Of a DNA stretch of 10,351 bases, positions 1 to 6,714 are shown one piece after another. Every line of letters begins with the position of its first letter. Position 1 is the stretch's first letter. This DNA comes from Baffinella frigidus (lineage: Eukaryota > Cryptophyceae > Cryptomonadales > Baffinellaceae), in the NCBI GenBank assembly GCA_026770585.1, contig MU646534.1, forward strand, positions 338,770-349,120, given 5' to 3'. The position numbers and the translations under genes are program-made. The notes under the pieces were generated by a model that saw only the letters and a list, made by a program, of their open reading frames with translations, did not search any database and was not told the origin of the DNA.

Positions 1-177
1 CCTGGTGTGGGGTTGGGAGGTTAGGGGCTAGGGTTTAGGTTTAGGGTTTGGGGTTTAGGGTTTAAGGTTGAGGGTGCAGGGTTTGAGGTTCAGGGTATAG
101 GGTTTAGGAATCGGGTTTGAGGTGCAGGGTGTGGGGTGTAGGGTTGAGGGATTAGGGTTTATGTTTAGTTCGAGGGT
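1..177. repeat. Degenerate TTTAGGG-type array
   Basis: Interrupted GGTTTAGGG, GGTGCAGGG, GGTTGAGGG and GGTGTAGGG units. The G-rich strand is plus, so in PIPK sense it is C-rich. Being degenerate and interspersed with exon copies, it is interstitial and not a chromosome end. Confidence 0.85.
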
Positions 178-273
178 TTAGGGTTTAGGGTTTAGGGAAT
201 CGCCTCCCGGGGTGGCAGCCAGCTGCTCGTCAAAAGGGCGGTGCACTCCCAGCAGCATCGAATAGTCCACCAC
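178..273 (-). CDS. PIPK: PIPK exon H, VDYSMLLGVH metal-binding motif (best copy); 3' end unclear
   Basis: Acceptor CACTAG, then VVDYSMLLGVHRPFDEQLAATPGG. This is the MDYSLLLG(V/I)H motif, whose Asp binds the catalytic metal. No GT donor follows: the frame runs through GDSLNPKP and stops at TAA (180-178), supplied by a CCCTAAA repeat. Either the exon ends at an unusual donor (for example a GC) inside 190-235 and the gene continues left of base 1, or the reading frame really ends in the repeat and the C-terminal specificity loop is lost. Three decayed copies lie at 330-503. Confidence 0.75.
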   Translation of the reverse strand: MVDYSMLLGVHRPFDEQLAATPGGDSLNPKP

Positions 274-3200
274 CTAGTGTAGGGTTCAGGGTTTGGAGTT
301 TGGGGTTTAGAAATTAGGGGTTTGGGTTCGAGCAGCATCAAATAGTCGACAACTTGGTCCAGGGTTCAGGGTTTAGGGTCGAATGTTTCGCCACCAGGGC
401 GGTGCACGCCCAGCAGCATCGAATATTTCACCATCTGGTTTAGGGTTCAGAGTTTCGCCGGCAGTGCGTTGCACTCCCAGCAGCATCGAGTGGTCGACCA
501 CATGCCGCGCCATGGGGAATACAGGAAGATGACAAGCTCGGCTTGCGGTACACGTTCCTCACTAATAGACATCGGGAGCTCCCCACACCTAGCCACACGA
601 GTGTTGTTCACATACGCCTCCCAGAACTCGCTTCGACGACAGTGGGGGGCGGGGGGGGGCTCAGGACAGCACTAGCCGCAGCTGGCGCTTGTGAACTCAG
701 CATGCGGGATGCATCAAACGTCTTCCCCGGTGCATCGTGTGGAACGCGAGTGACGCTGGGACGCCGTTTTTCGCTGCGCTCCGTCACGCGTGCGCCGAGC
801 GACACTACTGGGTCCACGAGGCCCGTTCCCCCTTGAGAGAAACTACGGGGTGCGAGGTGTGCGTTGCCCCGGTGGAGCGTGACCCTAAACCCTCAACCCC
901 TAGCCCCTAACCCCTGAACCCTAACCCCTAACCCCTAACTCCTAACCCCTAACCCCTGAACCCTAACTCCTAACCCCTAACCCCTAACCCCTAACCCCTA
1001 ACCAGTAACCCCTGACCCCGAACCCCTGACCCCTAACCTAAACCCTAAACCCTAAACCCTAAACCAGGAGAGACCTCGAGGTTCTCGAGGAATATGCAGG
1101 CGACCGCCAGCTGGCTCAGCAGTCCGGTGTGGTGTACGCGAGTGATGCGAGGACAACAGCGCTGTGGCAGGGTCCATGCTTTGCATGATACGCTGCCTGA
1201 AAATTCGGATCAGGTTAGATATGTACGGAGTCGTGTCCTGGAGGACGCACGATTGACTGAGGGGGGGGGGGGACCTCGAGGTTCTCGAGGAATGTGCAGT
1301 CCACCGCCAGCTGGCTCAGCAGTACCTGTGGTACCATCGGGGTTCAGGGTTTAGGGTTTAGGGTGTGGCGTTTAGGGTTTAAGGTGTAGGGTGTAGGGTT
1401 CAGGAGTTGGGGTGTGTGGTTTAGGGTGTAGGGTGCAGGGCTTAGGAGTGGTTTAGGGTGTAGGGTGTAGGGTGTAGGGTGTAGGGTGTAGGGTGTAGGG
1501 TGCAGGGTGCAGGGTGCACGGTGTATGGTTCAGTCAGCTAGGTGTTCCGGACACGCGTTCAGTCCCGAGGACCACAAAACAAGTCGGGGGGGGTCGCTCG
1601 TGTCGGATGCGTGCGGGTGGGCACCGCTCAGTTTTTAGAATTTAGGGTTTGGGGGCTTGGGATGTACAGGTTAGGGTTTGGGGGGATGCGGGTAGGGACC
1701 GCTCGGTGGGCAGTGCCGAGAGAGAGCTGCCGCGTAAGGTCCAGGTCCCAACCAAATTTCTCAAGGTTGTTGAGTGCGGGCGTGAGGGAGGGATGGAGGG
1801 AGGGAGGGAGGAATGCAGGCAGGCAGGCAGGCAGGCAGGGAAGGAGGGAGGGAGAGATGGAGTGCGGGAGAGGACCGCTCGGTGGGCGGTGCCGAGAGAG
1901 AGCTGCCGCGTGAGGTCAAGGTCCTTAAGTATCACCCCCGAGTCCTTCGCCTGCTCCAGGGCTGGGTGTCAGCTTCGGGGGTTTGAGGTTTGGGGTCACC
2001 TAAAACGTGGTTTCCTTCGCCTGCTCCAGGCGGTGTCAAAGGTTAGGAGTCGATGCACGAGTTCAGGGGGAGAGGGGTTGGGGGTGTGGTGCGGGCTTGG
2101 AGAGGAGGGGCCCTCCCAAGGCCCCAGCAGGGCCGGGACGGCACACACCCGTCAACACAACCTAGGCACCAAGACCCTGCCACGCCAGGGCACTCGAAAC
2201 ATCCACTTTTGACATCTTTCAAGGGAAATCCCTTGAATACTTAAGTCAACCGCGCAGAATCTGACGTGGATAAGGCGTCGGTTTCCCTCGATCATTCTGG
2301 CGTGGTGGGCGGGGACCTTGTCCTCTTCGCGGGTGACGCGGCCGACGACAGAGCCCTTGAGGTCGTAGCGCTCGTGGATCGGGCAGAGCGACGAGAAGGC
2401 GTTGGCCTCCACTGAGAGGATCACCTGAGAATCACCACCCGCGCGCGCGTCAGCGGCACACCTCGCATCACTGTCCTCTTCTTCGTCTTTATTAACCTCT
2501 TCAAGTCCCTGTAAACAGATCCTACAACCTTCTGGGAATGATCAACTTACTAACTAACCTGGCATCACTAACCTCGCATCACGAATCTCGCATCACTAGC
2601 CTACGTCACGCTGCACCGTCAACCACGGTGGGCGTCGCAGATCGGAATTTGTCGGTACGAAGACATTTTATGAACGGATGTTTCCACAGATTTCCGATGT
2701 CAATCTGGGGATGGGCGAAGAGACCTCGCGGCCCTTGTCCGAGACGACGTAGAGCCCGCAGTAGCGCGGGAGGAGGGTGTGCGGGTAGATGAAACACTTA
2801 ACTCTACACACGCTAAACCCTACACTCTGCACCCTACAAACCCTACACACTCTAGAAACACTGTACCCTACAAAACCCTACACCCTACACACACTACACA
2901 CACTACACACACTACACACACTACACACACTACACACACTACACACACTACACACACTACACACACTACACACACAACCCAACACACCTCGCGGCCCTTT
3001 TCCGAGACGACGTAGAGTCCGCAGTAGCGCGGGAGGAGGGTGTGGGGGTAGATGAGCACGTGCTCGAAGTAGTGGAACAGAATGTCGAGCAGGAAGTCTG
3101 CCTCATGCCGCGAGAGCGATTTGAGAATGAACCTGCAAGTGCCACGCACCAACCCCCTGTGAGTGAACCACCAAGATCCGATTTCGAGGATGAATCTGAC

Positions 3201-6095
3201 CGCCACGCACCCGCTGTCCGTCGCCCACCAGGGACTCAAACCCCGGGTTTGAAAAAAAAAGCGACTTTACAAAAAGCGGCTCGCAACCTGAAAGGGGCGG
3301 GCAAAAAAGAAGACACAACAGCGCCTCCCGAGATTGCGGCAGGGCTCCACTCCACACACCTCCCAGAATCCCGTGCCTCGAGAGTCTGACACGCGAGCGG
3401 TGCGGCCCACCAATCTCAGTTCGGAACATACCATCATATGTCCTGATGTACGCTATGGCAAGGCTTTTTTTTATGCCCGAGTAGAAGAGACGTCCGGACT
3501 TGGAAGTTGCCGGGCGGAGGGCGCAGAAGCCTCCGGGCGCTGAAGCCGGCAGCACAGGCCAACACCCCAAAGGTTCTCAGATGTGTACCAATTTTCGAAT
3601 TTGTACCACAAAACAGAGGAATCTACTTCCGGTTTCCCCAAAAAAAAAGATTTACTCAGGGAGAGATAGGAAGGGATGGGGGGGGGGTTAGGGTGGTCAC
3701 TTTTCGTCGGGAGTAACGTAGAAGAGGCGGCCAGACTTGGAAGTTGCCGGGCGGAGTGCAGTAAAGCCCTCACCCTCGAAATCGACTGAGAACGCTCCGC
3801 GGTAGTCGGGTTCTGAGAGGTTCAGGCCCTGCCGCCCCACCCGGTGACGTCACCAGCTGCAACACGTATATTCGTATATTCTTATGTTTTCTATATTCGT
3901 ATGTTCGTATGTTTCGATCCGCAGATTCGTATATTTCGATCTGCGGTGAAGCCCTCGCCCTGGAAATCGACTGCGAACGCTCCGCGGTAGTCGGGTTCTG
4001 AGAGTTTCAGGCCCTGCCAGCCCAACCGGTGACGTCACCAGCTGCAACACGTATATTCGTATATTCGTACATTTTGTACATTCGTACATGTCGTGTATTC
4101 GTATATTTCGATATGCAGGTTCGTATATTTCGATCTGCGGTGAAGCCCTCACCCTCGAAGTCGACTGCGAACGCTCCCCGGTAATCGGGTTCCGAAAGGT
4201 TCAGGCCCTGCACGCAAAACGAGTTTTGATCAATTGCCAAACACGACGCTCGTCGCTGCAAGGAGCCACCACGCCAGATTCCTCGCGGGGGTTCGTCTCT
4301 TTCCGAGCGCACTTTTGGGCGCCGAACTGTCCCAAAAGTAAACTATTCCCCCTTATTCCTTCCGGGGAATTGACTTTTGACGTCCCCATCCAAGAATCTG
4401 GCATGGCAGATAGATGGTGGTGAGGTGAGACGTAGGGCCCACCAATCGAAAACGCAAGAGGTGCCTATTTACATGTGGAGTTGTAAACATTTGTACCAGG
4501 ATAGGGTGTTCCAACCTCTCATCTGGCCTACTGTGGAATGTAATGGCTCCAAAGGCACTGAAAGTGACTACACAAAGGCTACATCTTGGTTTCTGCACCA
4601 CGTCGTGTATTTCCATCTGTAGTTGTTCCCCGTATGCCCAGTAGTCGGGTTGCGAGAGGTTTAGGCCCTGCCGTCCCCCGGGGCAAAGCGAGCTTTAATA
4701 AATTGTCCAACACGACAGCGACCCTTGGTCGGATAGCGAGGGGGCGAACGGATCGGGTACGAATTCAAAAATTGGTACGACTCGTACTAGTCGCGTCCAT
4801 TTTTGGGGGGCTTCAACTCCCGGTGGGAGCTGAAGCCAATAAATACCCGATCCGGTTGTTCCCTCGCTATCCGAACAAGGGAGCCAGATGGTGAGGTGCC
4901 ACTTAGCAGCGACCGAGAACCTTTTCACCTTGAATTCAACGTGAAATTCCGGTTAGGCTCTAGGGCAATGGATAAGATTCTAGTACAAATTGTTTAGATG
5001 GACTGTATCCGTGAAGCCCCCAGTGGCTGCTAAGTGGAGACGCAAGGGCCCACCCCGTCACCAGCTGCGCCACGTATATTCCCATCTGCATTTGTCGGGG
5101 TTGGAAAGCACGTATACGCCTACCGTCCGGTCAACGTCGGTGCGGAACATGGGACAGGGGCCACTAGCCCCCTCAGTTCCCGTGTTTTGATCCTTCTGCT
5201 AGCCCCCTTTTTGTACCAGGGGCTGCCGGAAATCAACCCTGGTAGATACAAATTCGCCAGACCTAAACGCCCACAGTAGTCACTTCGGAGGGCTGGTGAG
5301 GGAGATTATGTTCAAGCGGTGAGGGCCCGTATGGCACTACAAGTTCCTCTCTCAGAAAAGAATTAATTAAAAAGATTAATAGCTAACGAGGACCCGCCTA
5401 GAGGCGTTGCTGAGACTCTCTCGACTCTTCGCCGGTCAAGAGTTTTCCCTGGTCCTGCCCATCCCGCATGGTATCGGTGCGCGCCTGCTCGGTAAATCCG
5501 CCCCTTCTCAACTCACGGCTGATCTTGCCTGTCTTCCTGAGGGGAGGAGGCACCTCGCGCAGACACGCAAACACACGCGGGTGATGCGCCACGAACTGCA
5601 CAGGCCGCGACGGCCCGCCCTCCCCCTCCACCACCTCGCCGCATTCTTTGTACGTCGCCATATCGAGCGTGATCGAGTAGTCGCCATCACCCCCGCCGCC
5701 CCCGCTTCCCCCCCCGCCCCCGGCCGCCCCCCCGTCGCCGCTCGAGGTTCTCTCTTGCTTTTCGTGCTTTTCGTGCTGCAGGAGAGCCAGCCGTTGTGAT
5801 CACTTTCAGCGAATTTGCACAGGATGCGAGCTTGTCTGGTCGTTTCTTTGGACAAAGACACGCCCCGGTGAGTTTCTCGGGGCGAGTTGCTACTCTGCGC
5901 CGCTCCCCCCTGATGTCTACCGCACACCTCTGCGAGGCAAGCGCGCAAACAAGAAGGCACTGGGCGGAGTGAAAGTGGGGGAACCGTCCTCGGGCAGCGT
6001 ACCTCCGACACTTGGAGCTGCGAGGTCACGCCGCGCCGCAACGCCTTGAGCGCGTCTTTCATGAATGGCGATTCCGCGTCGTCGCCAGCGAACAT
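178..6095 (-). CDS. PIPK: Phosphatidylinositol phosphate kinase (PIPK), split gene, eight exons seen, C-terminus not in window
   Basis: Gene-level entry. PIPK enzymes phosphorylate the inositol ring of membrane phosphatidylinositol phosphates using ATP. Reading the minus strand, exons A 6095-6003, B 5775-5554, C 3828-3701, D 3132-2988, E 2424-2317, F 1950-1876, G 1325-1275 and H 273-~178 join without any frame break; every join is phase 0 except C/D, where AA plus G makes a Lys codon. The join yields PIPK landmarks in family order: VFACLRE, PDYRG, SKSGRLFY (nucleotide loop), FILKSLSRHEADFLL (ATP Lys), TLLPRYCGLY, IHERYDLKGS (catalytic Asp), LKDLDL, QLAVDCTFLE and VDYSMLLGVH (metal Asp). The C-terminal activation/specificity loop is absent here, so type I, II or other PIPK cannot be decided. 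Family call is firm from motif order; exon ends are inferred from GT/AG plus phase. The gene could be intact and continue left of base 1, or be truncated. Confidence 0.88.
330..353 (-). repeat. Decayed copy of PIPK exon H (H2)
   Basis: The minus strand reads VVDYLMLL after ACCAAG; the Ser of DYS is Leu and homology stops after about 8 codons, running into a CCCAAACCCC repeat. The acceptor CAG/TAG has become AAG. Too short and too mutated to replace exon H. Confidence 0.7.
380..436 (-). repeat. Decayed copy of PIPK exon H (H3)
   Basis: The minus strand reads MVKYSMLLGVHRPGGET after an ACCAG acceptor. The metal-binding Asp is Lys. The homology extends to the RP of exon H and then differs, sharing a GGCGAAAC tail with copy H4, so H3 and H4 look more closely related to each other than to exon H. 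Confidence 0.75.
451..503 (-). repeat. Decayed copy of PIPK exon H (H4)
   Basis: The minus strand reads VVDHSMLLGVQRTAGET; Tyr of DYS is His and the conserved His after GV is Gln. The acceptor AG is lost (GCATGTGG replaces CTAGGTGG). Confidence 0.75.
504..883. other. Intron G-H middle, unique sequence
   Basis: No exon copy, array or gene seen. Mixed-composition sequence with a G-rich run near 646-660; the open frames here on both strands show no family resemblance. Confidence 0.5.
884..1065. repeat. Degenerate CCCTAA/CCCCTAA array, inverted relative to neighbours
   Basis: About 25 units of AACCCCTAACCCCTAAC type with CCCTGAACCC variants; the last units are CCTAAACCCTAAACC. C-rich on plus, opposite to the arrays at 1-177 and 1339-1535. 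The minus (PIPK sense) strand carries many G3-G4 runs and could form quadruplexes. Confidence 0.88.
1075..1125 (-). repeat. Decayed copy of PIPK exon G (G2)
   Basis: Reads LLSQLAVACIFLENLE with the donor GAG|GTCTCT kept. The conserved Asp of VDC is Ala, Thr is Ile, and the CAG acceptor is destroyed (ACCGGACTG in place of ACAGGTACTG). Lies 200 bases further along the transcript than exon G. Confidence 0.8.
1261..1272. repeat. G12 homopolymer beside exon G donor
   Basis: Twelve Gs on plus; on the PIPK sense strand this is C12 starting three bases inside the intron after exon G. Prone to length change and assembly error. Confidence 0.9.
1275..1325 (-). CDS. PIPK: PIPK exon G, QLAVDCTFLE
   Basis: Acceptor TACCACAG, 17 codons VLLSQLAVDCTFLENLE, donor GAG|GTCCCC followed by a run of C (the complement of G12 at 1261-1272). 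The family has L..QL..D..FLE...IMDYSLL here; joined to exon H the spacing FLE-NLE-V-VDYS is exactly right. A mutated copy sits at 1075-1125. The exon is short enough that it is only recognisable from the join on both sides. Confidence 0.8.
1339..1535. repeat. TTTAGGG to GTGTAGG array
   Basis: Starts as GGGTTTAGGG units and becomes a homogeneous GGTGTAG 7-mer (about 1456-1515), then GGTGCAG. Fills the intron between PIPK exons F and G. Confidence 0.88.
1700..1752 (-). repeat. Decayed copy of PIPK exon F (F2)
   Basis: The minus strand reads DLDLTRQLSLGTAHRA with the donor GCG|GTCCCT; the first ~9 codons and the acceptor of exon F are missing. The 3' portion is almost identical in nucleotides to 1876-1925, indicating a recent duplication. 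Confidence 0.85.
1781..1857. repeat. GGGA and GGCA tetranucleotide tracts
   Basis: AGGGAGGGAGGGAGG, then (GGCA)n around 1816-1838, then GGAGGGAGGG. Located between the two copies of PIPK exon F. Confidence 0.9.
1876..1950 (-). CDS. PIPK: PIPK exon F, KDLDL segment
   Basis: Acceptor TGGAGCAG, 25 codons starting AKDSGVILKDLDLTRQLSL and ending GTAHRA, donor GCG|GTCCTC. KDLD is the conserved PIPK motif following DLKGS, and the family shows L..KDLDF/L at this spacing. Both ends are phase 0. A second copy of the 3' two thirds lies at 1700-1752 and a copy of the acceptor and first codons at 2013-2030. The acceptor here follows a purine-rich stretch, so polypyrimidine support is weak. Confidence 0.82.
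2013..2030 (-). repeat. Copy of PIPK exon F acceptor (F3)
   Basis: Seventeen bases identical to 1943-1959, covering the GGAGCAG acceptor and the first codons of exon F (GCG AAG GA), then diverging. It lies upstream in the transcript and offers a competing acceptor. Confidence 0.7.
2317..2424 (-). CDS. PIPK: PIPK exon E, catalytic YDLKGS
   Basis: Acceptor GTGATTCTCAG, then 36 codons from VILSVEANAFSS to VTREEDK, donor AAG|GTCCCC. It contains IHERYDLKGSVVGR, the PIPK signature whose Asp and Lys are catalytic (family DLKGS.). The preceding exon ends KGRE, so the join reads GREVILSV, equivalent to the family strand before the hinge. Unlike several other exons, no decayed copy of this one was found. 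An alternative donor 33 bases downstream (CAC|GTCAGA) is possible, but the chosen one joins EEDK to AKDSGVILKDLD, as in homologs. Confidence 0.9.
2725..2793 (-). repeat. Partial copy of PIPK exon D (D2)
   Basis: Encodes YPHTLLPRYCGLYVVSDKGRE with donor GAG|GTCTCT. Only the last third of exon D is present: homology begins abruptly inside the exon and no acceptor precedes it. One conservative change (Glu to Asp). Separated from exon D by a telomere-like and 9-mer array. Confidence 0.85.
2811..2984. repeat. Telomere-like to 9-mer (CTACACACA)n array
   Basis: CTAAACCCTACAC-type units at 2811-2884 grade into ten perfect CTACACACA units (2885-2974), ending near the exon D donor. The 9-mer looks like an expansion of an internal CCCTACAC variant. 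Open frames reading His-Thr-Thr across it are artefacts. Confidence 0.9.
2988..3132 (-). CDS. PIPK: PIPK exon D, ATP-binding lysine and TLLPRYCGLY region
   Basis: Acceptor CACTTGCAG, donor GAG|GTGTGT. One leading base completes the Lys codon from exon C; then FILKSLSRHEADFLLDIL, where the Lys in FILK is the family's ATP-contacting lysine, and YPHTLLPRYCGLYVVSEKGRE, matching the conserved TLL.(R/K)F.GLY element before strand 5. This is one of the most diagnostic exons in the window. A copy of its last third (2725-2793) and a copy of its first 18 bases (3178-3195) lie in the neighbouring introns. Confidence 0.9.
3178..3195 (-). repeat. Copy of PIPK exon D acceptor and first codons
   Basis: GTGCGTGGC...CAG followed by ATTCATCCTCGAAATCGG parallels the real exon D start at 3132 (GTTCATTCTCAAATCG). 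Homology then ends, so this is a 63-base-offset tandem duplication of the splice acceptor region; after splicing here the frame would have no kinase homology. Confidence 0.65.
3479..3532 (-). repeat. 3'-half copy of PIPK exon C (C5)
   Basis: Encodes GFCALRPATSKSGRLFYS then diverges into an A-rich tract before the exon C donor. No acceptor at its 5' end. It lies downstream of the complete exon C in the transcript. Confidence 0.85.
3701..3828 (-). CDS. PIPK: PIPK exon C, nucleotide-binding loop (only complete copy)
   Basis: Acceptor GGCGGCAG, donor AA|GTGACC; 42 codons plus two bases. It starts GLNLSEPDYRGAF, equivalent to the family LFGI...DY segment, and runs to ATSKSGRLFYVTPDE, equivalent to the GKSGS-F-Y-T loop that holds ATP phosphates. 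The usual first Gly of GKSGS is a Ser here (TSKSG). The two leftover bases AA are completed by the first G of exon D to give Lys. Three 5'-half copies lie just upstream in the transcript and one 3'-half copy downstream; only this one spans the whole exon in frame. Confidence 0.88.
3829..4138 (-). repeat. Tandem intron-exon units with 8-mer minisatellite
   Basis: The intron sequence upstream of exon C is repeated with each exon copy (units of 185 and 194 bases). Each unit contains a GTGACGTCACCAGCTGCA segment (3842-3859 and 4029-4046) and an AT-rich tract of CGTATATT-type 8-mers (about 3864-3945 and 4050-4135). A further copy of the CGTCACCAGCTGC...CACGTATATTC part lies at 5056-5080. Confidence 0.85.
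3945..4013 (-). repeat. 5'-half copy of PIPK exon C (C3)
   Basis: Keeps the acceptor (TGGCAG) and reads GLKLSEPDYRGAFAVDFQGEGFTA, then breaks at ...ACCGCAGATCG into an AT-rich minisatellite. One unit (185 bases) upstream of the complete exon C. Confidence 0.88.
4139..4207 (-). repeat. 5'-half copy of PIPK exon C (C2)
   Basis: Keeps an acceptor (GCGTGCAG) and reads GLNLSEPDYRGAFAVDFEGEG before breaking at the same ACCGCAGATCG point as C3, so C2 and C3 derive from one truncated ancestor. 194 bases upstream of C3. Confidence 0.88.
4464..4552 (-). mobile_element. Dispersed intron element, copy 1 (PIPK intron B-C)
   Basis: On the minus strand it begins TTGGAGCCATT and ends CATGTAAATAGG, with AACACCCTATCCTGGTACAA as core. 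Aligns end to end with 8823-8910. Sense orientation relative to PIPK. Confidence 0.82.
4640..4667 (-). repeat. 5'-end copy of PIPK exon C (C1)
   Basis: Acceptor GACGGCAG, then GLNLSQPDYWAYG; homology lasts only ten codons. The frame stays open for about 100 codons afterwards without any resemblance to PIPK. Confidence 0.7.
4722..4882. mobile_element. Foldback element in PIPK intron B-C
   Basis: Left arm 4722-4760 (CCCTTGGTCGGATAGCGAGG...GATCGGGTA) and right arm 4844-4882 are inverted copies over ~38 bases with few differences. Inside is a second hairpin, 4809-4837 (GGCTTCAACTCCC / GGGAGCTGAAGCC). No coding sequence. The layout resembles a non-autonomous inverted-repeat (MITE-like) element; no clear target duplication seen. 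Confidence 0.7.
4883..5553. other. PIPK intron B-C, 5' part
   Basis: No gene. It holds a copy of the exon C upstream segment (CGTCACCAGCTGC at 5057-5069), an inverted pair CCACTTAGCAGC (4900-4911) and GCTGCTAAGTGG (5026-5037), a GTACCAGGGG segment at 5214, and an AT-rich patch at 5360-5385. Confidence 0.5.
5554..5775 (-). CDS. PIPK: PIPK exon B, Gly-rich insert and N-lobe start
   Basis: Acceptor TCTCCTGCAG, then 74 open codons, donor GAG|GTGCCT. The first ~28 residues are low complexity: a charged HEKHEKQER stretch, then a run dominated by Gly. After that come DYSITLDMATYKECG and VQFVAHHPRVFACLRE. The last part corresponds to the family pattern in which an aromatic/Asp-Tyr-Pro segment precedes VFR.LRE, leading into the first strands of the kinase. 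The Gly-rich stretch is a probable flexible linker and is unusual for the family at this point. Phase 0 at both ends. Confidence 0.8.
6003..6095 (-). CDS. PIPK: PIPK exon A (putative first coding exon)
   Basis: Thirty-one codons beginning MFAGDDAESPF and ending LQVSE, followed by donor GAG|GTACGC. The segment ALKALRRGVTSQL sits where the family has its short N-terminal helix before the kinase core. The ATG is the first Met in this frame, but the frame stays open a little upstream (GEGKTL before the Met), so this may be an internal exon with the true start further upstream. It ends in phase 0, matching exon B. The exon is inferred from its position, donor and phase rather than from a strong motif. 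Confidence 0.55.
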
Positions 6096-6714
6096 GAGCG
6101 TTTTCCCCTCGCCGGGCCGTGAAGAATCCGGGGTATGGTGCGCACTCGGGTCCCCATCTGCACCCAGATCCCGGGGAGGCTGTCACACTGGTGCAACTGC
6201 CCGCAACGGCGGGCGTACGAGGAGGGGACGCACATTGTCTGGGGTGCGAGAGGTTCAACAGGGACGCACCGCTTGAGCCGAAGAGCGACGACTGCCAGAC
6301 ATTTTTCCAATTTTCGACCCGACTCCAAGCTGCGTGCCAAGACTCCGCCGCGCCCCCTTTGGACACAGTGGAGGACTCCCTCATTCGCACCTCTTCCGCA
6401 GGATCAGCGTGAGCTCGCACGCCTCATGCGCCCTTAGCGGATTTTTTTCAGAGGCCTGCTCGAGATCAACGCGCTGCTCCTCCTAGACGTCTTCTGTCCT
6501 CGCACACCCGAAGGCCGACGTGGCTCGAAGAGCGTCCACCTTCGAGTCCAAGGAACCGCTGTTCCTCCTGGGAGGGGAGCAAATTGACTCGGGGACGACC
6601 GGATGTCGGGCCTTCGCCCCGAGGCGGGCCCGGTATTTTAAAACGCAAGGAACTCGGAGTTTTAGGATTGGGGGTCATAGGGGAGGTCGCTTGCAACCCT
6701 CGATCCGGTCCAAG
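6096..6714. promoter_or_regulatory. Divergent spacer, probable shared promoter region
   Basis: About 620 bases lie between the putative PIPK start and the TMEM65 start, which point away from each other. No exon with recognisable homology was seen here. A TATTTTAAAA box-like string at 6634-6643 lies 72 bases upstream of the TMEM65 ATG and could serve as a TATA-like element; this is weak. The region could also contain an upstream exon of either gene. Confidence 0.45.

Noticed and set aside
1-1540. True chromosome end
   Set aside because: The repeats are degenerate, occur in both orientations and enclose PIPK exons, so they are interstitial.
1542-2212. Long plus-strand open frames rich in Gly, Arg and Glu
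   Set aside because: They run through GGGA/GGCA repeats and antisense to PIPK exons F and F2; composition is driven by the repeats.
2779-3055. Open frames with His-Thr-Thr or Leu-His-Thr repeats
   Set aside because: Translation of the CTACACACA array; the same region is the intron between exon D and its partial copy.
3843-4047. TGACGTCA palindromes as CREB-type enhancer sites
   Set aside because: They lie in tandem intron units copied with exon C; their repetition is explained by the duplication.
5917-6420. 167-codon minus-strand open frame
   Set aside because: Overlaps PIPK exon A in another frame, with no family resemblance; GC-rich sequence gives long chance frames.
6403-6435. Possible exon after CTTCCGCAG reading DQRELARLMRP then stop
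   Set aside because: Good-looking acceptor but only eleven codons before a stop, no donor and no partner exon in frame.
6520-6714. Extension of TMEM65 exon 1 upstream
   Set aside because: The frame is open but has no ATG; the Met at 6715 starts a good mitochondrial presequence.
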